Of a stretch of 64,000 nt of DNA, positions 57,774 to 64,000 are shown in pieces. Positions within the stretch are counted from its first letter, which is position 1, and each line of letters starts with the position of its first letter. The DNA comes from Planctomycetota bacterium (GTDB taxonomy: Bacteria; Planctomycetota; PLA2; JAEUHO01), in the NCBI GenBank assembly GCA_020631815.1, contig JACKGW010000011.1, forward strand, positions 1 to 64,000, written 5' to 3'. A program made the position numbers and the translations under genes. A model generated the notes under the pieces. It saw only the letters and a program-made list of their open reading frames with translations. It was not told the DNA's origin and searched no databases.

Positions 57774-58256
57774 CGTTCGTTGTGGGCAGCTGTTGCCGGG
57801 TCTGCGGGACCCCGGCGCGGCGAGGCCCATGCTCGGGCGCACCGTGATGGGTGGGGTGCCCTGCTGCGAGGGGCGACCCGAGCAGCGAGTCCGCGCGGGA
57901 GCGCAGAACGGATCCGGGGTGACGGCGGCACGCTGCCGTCGCCCTGACGACCCGGTACGCGCCGCTGGCGCCCTGAGAACCTGAAACGCTCGGGAGGCCC
58001 TCGCGCCGTTGCGGCAACCCCGTTCCCATCCTCCTTTGGCCCTCCGCGCCCACGGTCCGCCTCGCGAGCCCCTGAAACCTCAGGCCCTTGGGGAGCGGCG
58101 GCGGGGGCGTCAGCTGGTAGCCGAGAATCCCGCCCCGGCTAGCGCTCTCCCCCCGCCGCCGTGGCAGGCTCTTGCCGTCAGCGGCGATGTCCATTTGGGG
58201 AGGGCGGCGCCAGGGCAGAGCCGCAGTCTGCTCCTCCATTGGGAGGGGAATCGATC

Positions 58257-59648
58257 ATGCACTCACGCTGGGCCTCGCGGCCTCGCGCTGCTAAGGTCTG
58301 GCCGCTGCGCGGCGCTTGCCGACGGAAGCGCGACGATCAGAGCGGCGCTTTCCGGCGGCTTCTGGCCCACGGCACGGCGGCATGGCTTTTTGTGCGTTAA
58401 CCCAGCGCCGGCTACGACGACCGCTTCTGGATTCGTGGCGGCGGCTTCCTGCTGCGCGCCAACGTCACGTTGCAGGCCCGCTACGAGTCCTTCGACTGGG
58501 ACGAGGTGTGCAGCCCCAGACGCAGCGGCGGCGGCTGCGACCATCAGGCACGGCCAGCCGGAGTCATCATCGACCCCAGCCAGAACCTTGCGGAGTTCGG
58601 TGGCGACTTGTCCAGGCTTCTCGTTGCCCGCCACGCTGAAGCTGTCAGGCGAAGGCGCCCTGCAACATCCGCTGGTGGCCAGACTCGAGTTCAGCCGCTT
58701 CGGTCGTGACGCCCTCAGGCCCACTGTGGAGGGTTCGCCCTTCAACCTCGGCTCGGTCTTCCTCGTCGTAGGCTACAACCGACACGCGTGGGGCGTGGAT
58801 CGGTGAGGGTTGCGGCGACGCGCTCAACCGCATGGGCCAGATCGCCCTGCCGACGACACGTCAGCTCGCCCAATTAGCCGAGCTGCAGCGTTCGTCATTA
58901 TCTCGATGGCTTCCGCGTTCGTCGGCTCCGCTACTGCCAGGCTGGACCGCAACCGTGACCACGGCCTGATGATCCGGCGCGTTCACGGCTGCAACAGCGA
59001 GTGGAGCCACATGCTGGCGGTCAGCAACGGTGACAGCGGTAGCATCCACTGGCGATGTGACCACCGCTCCTCAGACGGTCTGGCCTTCAGCGGTCGCCTG
59101 AACTGGGCGTTCGCCAAGCCGATCGGCTACCAGGAGGCGCGCTGGCCCGGAGACCTGCGGTCTACGGCGGATCGGCGCGTGGGGCTTCACCTACGCCGAC
59201 CACATCGGCCGGCCCGTGGTGATGGCCGACAGCAGCACCCGCTACGGCGTCGACCTGGCCCTGGGCTACGGCGGCTTCGTTCACCGCGCCTACACGCTCG
59301 GTTCGGATGACAGCGTCCCTGAGCTTAAGCTTCCACCTGGACTACACGGCCTGGCTCCTTGGCTGGGGCTACTTCCCCGGCACGGCCTGGGGCTTGCGGC
59401 TCGCGCCAGCACTACGACTTCGATCAAATCACCGGTGGTGGCGGCTCGGTCAAACTGGCACCGCGATCCAGCTACTACTACCTGAACGGCCACGGCAACA
59501 GAAGTTCACGCTCGACGCTGAAGGCTTCTTCGAGAACAACGACCCCAACTCCAGCTGATCTGGGATGCCTACGGGCATCGGTGGCTACGCTTTCGGCGAG
59601 GAGACCTACGGGACTCTCCTCCGCTTCCAGTGGCAGCTCGCGCTGTAG
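58257..59648 (+). pseudogene. Porin array copy 10, frameshifted
   Basis: It starts near ATG 58257 after GGGAGGGG. The pieces DGSATIRAAL, RFWIRGGGFLLRANVTLQAR, YESFDWDE, SLPATLKLSGE, NRMGQIALPTTRQL, MASAFVGSATA, NRDHGLMI, NSEWSHMLAVSNGDS, SSDGLAFSGRLNWAFAKPIG, RYGVDLALGYGG and LLRFQWQLAL occur in alternating frames; the last 100 bases are clean. It is complete in order. Loop 1 contains a His/Ala-rich stretch unlike the intact copies, but indels make it unreliable. Confidence 0.78.
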
Positions 59649-59784
59649 GGATTCGTTGATCCGTTGGGGTGCGCGAGTGCGGCTCGCCAGATGCTCGGCC
59701 GCGCACCGCCATCGGCTCCTCGAGTGAACAGACCACGAGTCGTCGCCGATGGTGGCACGCTGCCGTCGCCCTGACGACCCGATC
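59646..59784 (+). repeat. 3' module A, copy 3
   Basis: Nearly identical to 39603-39740 (CACCGCCATCGG for CACCACCATCGG), 20 kb away. This clean stretch sits between an indel-rich porin and an indel-rich uvrA. Confidence 0.75.
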
Positions 59785-59829
59785 CGTTTCGCGAGCCCAT
59801 CAGAAGGCATGAGGCGCAAGTCAAGTCAG

Positions 59830-59860
59830 CGGGCCGTCGCGACGATGTCGCGGCGGCCCG
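59830..59860 (+). terminator. Repeated terminator-like hairpin after porin 10
   Basis: The 13-base stem with loop GAT, followed by TTTGCGTTGG. It is the last copy, 68 bases before the uvrA start. Confidence 0.6.
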
Positions 59861-59927
59861 TTTGCGTTGGTGGGCTGTCCGCCGCCAGCGAGGGTGGTCT
59901 CGCAGGCGGCTCGTAGACTTCGCGACC

Positions 59928-62900
59928 ATGACCGACGCTGACGTCATCCGGCTGCGCGGAGCGCGCCAGCACAACCTGCGCGGCGTCGACCTGGACGTCC
60001 CCGTCGGGCGCATGACCGTGGTGACGGGCGTCTCGGGCAGCGGCAAGTCGAGCCTGGCCTTCCACGCGCTGTATGCGAAGGTCAGCGGCGGTACGTGGAA
60101 GTTGCTTCTCGGCTACGCGCAAAGCGGTTCCTCGAGCGCATGGACCGGCCCGCCGTGGACGCGGTGGAGGATCCCCGCCGCTCGCCCTCGAGCGGCTGCG
60201 CGGCACCCTCACGGGTGGACGCTCGACCGTCGCCACCCTGGCCGAGCTCCACGATCCCCTGCGCCTGCTCGTGCGTCTGGCGGACCTCAGCTACACCGCC
60301 TGCGGCGAGCCTGTTCGCCCCGACCTTCGGCCACCACGGTGGCCGACGCCCTGCAAAGCCGGAGACCAGGGCTCACGCTGGGTCCTCGCCTTCAGGTCGG
60401 CGTTGGGCGCACGGCGGCGCTGGACAGAGCGGTCCAGGATCTCTCCCGCGCGGGCCTGCCGCCTCTGGGCGTCCGACGGTGTCGTCGACCTCGCCGCGCT
60501 GGCGGTGGCGGCCCCCTCAGGGGAGCGTGGTCGTGACCCGATCGCGTGGTCGTGGGAGGACCGCCGCGCGCGCCTCTCGACAGCGTCAGCGAGCGGCCTT
60601 CCGCGCGGCGGCAGCGGCTCCTCGCCATCGGGTCGATGGCGACAAAGCGCCTCCGCTTCAACGCCGGAAATCGCCTGTGCCCGCCTGCGGCTGCGGCACC
60701 ACGCACCTCGGCCCGCGACGTTCAGCTTCAGCAGCCCGCTCAGGGGCGTGTAGCAGGCGCTGCAGTGGCTTCAGCCGTGTCACGGGCGTCGATCACGGCG
60801 GTCGTGCCGTTGCCCCGGACCACGCGCTCCGAGCAGGGGCGCCGTTCGGCCCGTTCAGAGACGCCCGGCCCACCGCAAAGGGAGCGCTCGCGCTTGCTGG
60901 CCTGGGCCGCAGAACGGCGTCCCGACAGACGTCCCTATGGAGACCTGCCGCCGGGTGCGCCGCGCACCATCCTGGAAGCGGTGACGGCTACGATGGCGTC
61001 GAGGGCCACTTCGCGCACGCCACGGCGCAGGCCACCAAGGTGCACGTGCGCGTGCATCGCGCACCGCGGTTACCCGCCATGCCGGACTGTCGGGGCGCGC
61101 GACGCTGGGCCCCGAGGTCCAGGCCTGGCGTGTGTTCCGGTCGCACGCTGCCAGGTGCTTGCGCTCTCCGTCACAGCGGCCCGTGGGCTGTTCCGCGAGG
61201 AGGCTGAGCACGCCTCGTCTCGCTTCCCTGCCGATCACCCGCAGAGTCGTTCCGGCTGCGCGACCCTTCGCCTTGAGATCGAGCGCGCCTGGCCTACCTG
61301 GACGATGGGAAACCGGCTACCTCACGCTCAGGCCGCGCGGGCCGCACGCTGTCCGGCACGGTGAGGTTAAACGCGTTCACCTCACCGCCGCGATCGGGCG
61401 TTTCCAACCTGACCGGCGCCCTGTTCGTGCTCGACGAGCCTTCGGTGGAACACCCCCAGACACGGCGCGCTTGGTGACCCAGCTGCGGCGCCTTGTCAGC
61501 CGGGGCAGCACCTGAGGTGGTAGTCGTGGGCACGGCGCCACATAATCTTAGCCGCCGCCGATCACGTCACGTGGACCTCGGCCCGGAAAACGGCGAGCTT
61601 TGACGGCCGCATCGTGGCACCAGGGCACGACAGAAGGACCTCGTGCGCGTTCCGAGGCATCACCGGACGCTGGCTTGCGGCGAGCGAACTGCGGCGCCGC
61701 GACCCGGCCCGAAGGTGGGCGCGACGGTGGGGGGTGTGAAGGGCGCGGACGCGAACAACCTCAAGGGTGTCGACTTGATGGTTCGCCTCGGAGAGCTGAC
61801 GGCCCCTCGCCGGCGTCAGCGGCTCCGGCAAGTCGACACTGGCACGACGTCCTCTACTTGGCGCTGGCGCGTGCGCTCGGTCGACGGGGAACGCCCGGCG
61901 CGCACAGCACCGTGCACGGGCCGCGAGGGCGCTCCAGCGACGTCGTGCTCGTCGACCAAGGGCGGCCAGCAGGGGCTTCGTCGCGCGCCAACCCGGCGCG
62001 ACTACGTCAGGGGCCTGGACGCCATTCGCACCACTCGCAGCGACGCCCGCGGCGAAGAACTTTCAAGCTAGCTGGCGTTCTCCTTCAATGTCAGGTGGGC
62101 GCTGCGGGGGCGTGTCAGGGCGACCGGGCTCGAGCAGATCGAGATGCTGTTCCTGTCCGACATCGAGCTCGTCTGCTCGGAGTGCGAGGAGTGCGCTGCG
62201 CTGCGTCGTCCAGGGGAGGTGCTCTGGCAGGGCCACTCCGTGAGCGACTTACTCGCGCTGAGCGTCGAGACGCTGGCCCTGTTCGCGAAAGGCCAAGGAA
62301 GCGTCGGCTCGACAGGCAGCGGCAGCGCTCGAGCCAGTGGCGCGTGTGGGCCTGGGCTACCACCACGCTCAGTCAACGCGCGGCACGCTCTCCAGCGGCA
62401 ATTAGCGCGCCACCCGTCTTGCGCGGCGCTGGGCGAAGCGTGCACAAGCCGCGCGCCTCTACGTGTTCGACGAGCCCACGACGGGCTGCACATGGAGGGC
62501 GTGGCGCGCGCCTGCTCCGCGGCCTGCGCCACTGGCCGAACGCGGCCACAGCGTGCTCGTCGTGGAGCACCCACCCCGAGCTGCTGGTCGGCCCGATCGC
62601 CTCGTCGAGCTGGGCCTGGCGCGCGGGCGCGGAAGGTGGACAGGTATTGTTAGCCGACGGGTGATACGCCCGCCGAGGTAGCCTGGGGGACACGGCGACC
62701 CGCGCCGTTTCCTGCGTGACCCGCTGGCTGCCATCCGTCAGGCCGCAAGCTGCCCCCCGCTCGCAGCCAGGCACCGCGGGCATCGAGATCCGGGGCGCAC
62801 GCCATCCTGCAACCTGAAGGACGTCAACATCGACGTGCCGCGATCCTTCACCAGTAGTCCAATGGGCCGAGCGGATCGGCAGAGTCGTCGCTGGCGTTCG

Positions 62901-64000
62901 ACATCGTGTTCGCCGAGGGGCAGCGCCGCTACATCCCGGACGCTTGGATCCTACGCGCGCGGCGGTTCGTCCGGGGATGGCGCGGCGGACACGTGGACCA
63001 CGTCATGGCATTCCGCACATTGGCCGTAGGTAGCGCACCGTAGCCGCGGCGGACGCCCTCGACCGTCGCGACCGTGACGGAGATTTCCGCACCACGTGCG
63101 ATGCTGCTGCACGTGCGGCAAGGCCACTGCCCGCTCTGCGATCGTCCCTCTCGCAGCGCAACAGTCCGACGCCCGGCGGACGTCATGCGCGCCACCGCCG
63201 GTCGCGCCGAGGCGCGCCTGCTGGCGCCCGCATCTGGGGCGCAAGGGGCTTCCCCACCGCGACGTGTTGAAGCCATCGTCCGCGCACGGCGGCTGAAGCG
63301 TGGGTCAACCGGCGTGTGGCGTTCCCTGGATCCCCCTGCGCAGCTGGATAGCTGCGCGAGCACGACATCGCCGAAGTGGTGGCCCATCTGCCGCCGCGCG
63401 CGACGGCGGCCGCTTGGCGCAGGCCGTTGCGGTGCGCTGGGTCAGCGCAGGGCACGCTGGGCCTCTCACCCGGCAGCGAGGCAGCGCGTTGGTACGCGGG
63501 CGAGGCGCATGCCCCGAGCGCAGGATCGGCGTCCCGAGATGGACCCGCGCGTATTCAGCCACAACAGCCGACGGGGTTGGTGTCCGTCAATGTCGCGGCC
63601 TGAGCACGGGCCGAGATCGATCCCGAGCGCTTGCCCGTGGATCCTGGCAAGACGCTCTCCCGGGCGAACGTTACCTTTCTTCGACTCGACCGCGATCTGC
63701 GCAAGGCGTTCGTCCGCGAAGGCGCGCACGGCGTTCCCGGCTTCTCCGCGCAGACACGCTGAGAGAACTCCCGCGGCGACGCGCAACGGCCTGCCTGGCA
63801 GGGGCGCAGCGCCCGCGTTCGTCCGGTTTTGACCGAGCGCATCGCGGCACATCTTCCGCGACTCCGGTGAGGGCTTGCCGCGACGGCTCGGCGACATCGT
63901 GCGTGACATCCCTGCCACGTGCGGCGGTAGTCAGCTGCGGCCCGAGGCCAGCGCCGATGATGCGCGTGGGAGGGCGGACGCTGCCGGACCTGCTGGCGCT
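59928..64000 (+). pseudogene. uvrA: UvrA, double-length, partial and frameshifted
   Basis: Excinuclease ABC subunit A starting at ATG 59928: IRLRGARQHNLRGVDLDV, then Walker A GVSGSGKSSLAFHALYA. After about 60085 the reading needs many indel corrections. Pieces are FLERMDRPAVDAVE, TLSGG.VKRVHLTAAIG with FVLDEPS (61340-61450), a second GVSGSGKST near 61815, IEMLFLSDIELVCSEC and VLVVEHHPELL. Then a third module begins near 62790 (RGARTPSCNLKDVNIDVP, LAFDIVFAEGQRRYI, LGSYAR) and continues with CPLCDRP to the window edge. Such tandem UvrA proteins of about 1900 residues are known in several phyla, including planctomycetes. The end lies outside the window. Confidence 0.78.

Overview
The window is a high-GC chromosomal segment from a Gram-negative bacterium with an outer membrane, shown by signal-peptide porins, several lipoproteins, a pseudopilin and an N-terminally anchored periplasmic protein. 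The best guess is Planctomycetota or a similar deep lineage. It rests on the pseudopilin type, a double-length UvrA, an IS4-like element and extreme GC codon bias. This is inference only; there is no rRNA or marker gene to settle it.

Positions 1-33000 are clean, densely coded housekeeping and accessory sequence. They hold an Hsp70-like chaperone with an overlapping downstream gene, a pseudopilin, DNA polymerase I, a fatty-acid/acyl-CoA block (3-hydroxyacyl-CoA dehydrogenase, crotonase, thiolase), a swivel-first aconitase-type dehydratase followed by an isopropylmalate/isocitrate dehydrogenase, a rhomboid protease and an aminotransferase. Then come a tRNA-Leu with an AAG anticodon followed by tandem hairpins, a repeat-rich lipoprotein, a DUF255 thioredoxin fusion, an overlapping OsmC-QueF-RsbU cluster, a fused NuoE/NuoF-type diaphorase with MoeA, and a VWA protein divergent from a transglutaminase lipoprotein. 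Long palindromic repeats of one family (about 100 bp) sit in several intergenic gaps.

Positions 33080-35000 hold a group II intron placed directly after one of these palindromes. Its maturase reads through several single-base indels. It is followed by a frameshifted DnaB-like ATPase and a frameshifted SagB/ThcOx-type double nitroreductase coupled to a small protein.

Positions 38179-59648 are the most striking part: ten tandem copies of one OprO/OprP-like porin. The copies are near-identical across the barrel but differ sharply in discrete loop segments. Most carry a conserved 5' leader hairpin with compensatory base changes and an A-N-GGA loop. They are separated by a mosaic of near-identical 3' modules and a repeated terminator-like hairpin. 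Copies 2-6 are intact, copy 1 has one indel in a C tract, and copies 7-10 are full of indels. A reverse-strand predicted lipoprotein and an IS4-family element (14-bp inverted repeats, target duplication inside a 3' module) interrupt the array.

Positions 59928-64000 hold a UvrA that runs straight into a second UvrA module and leaves the window, again with many indels. Indel density rises abruptly at several points after about 50090 and falls again inside repeated modules, and it affects porins, the IS and uvrA alike. I therefore think unpolished assembly sequence is at least as likely as true gene decay there, and the 'pseudogene' labels right of 50 kb should be read with that caution.
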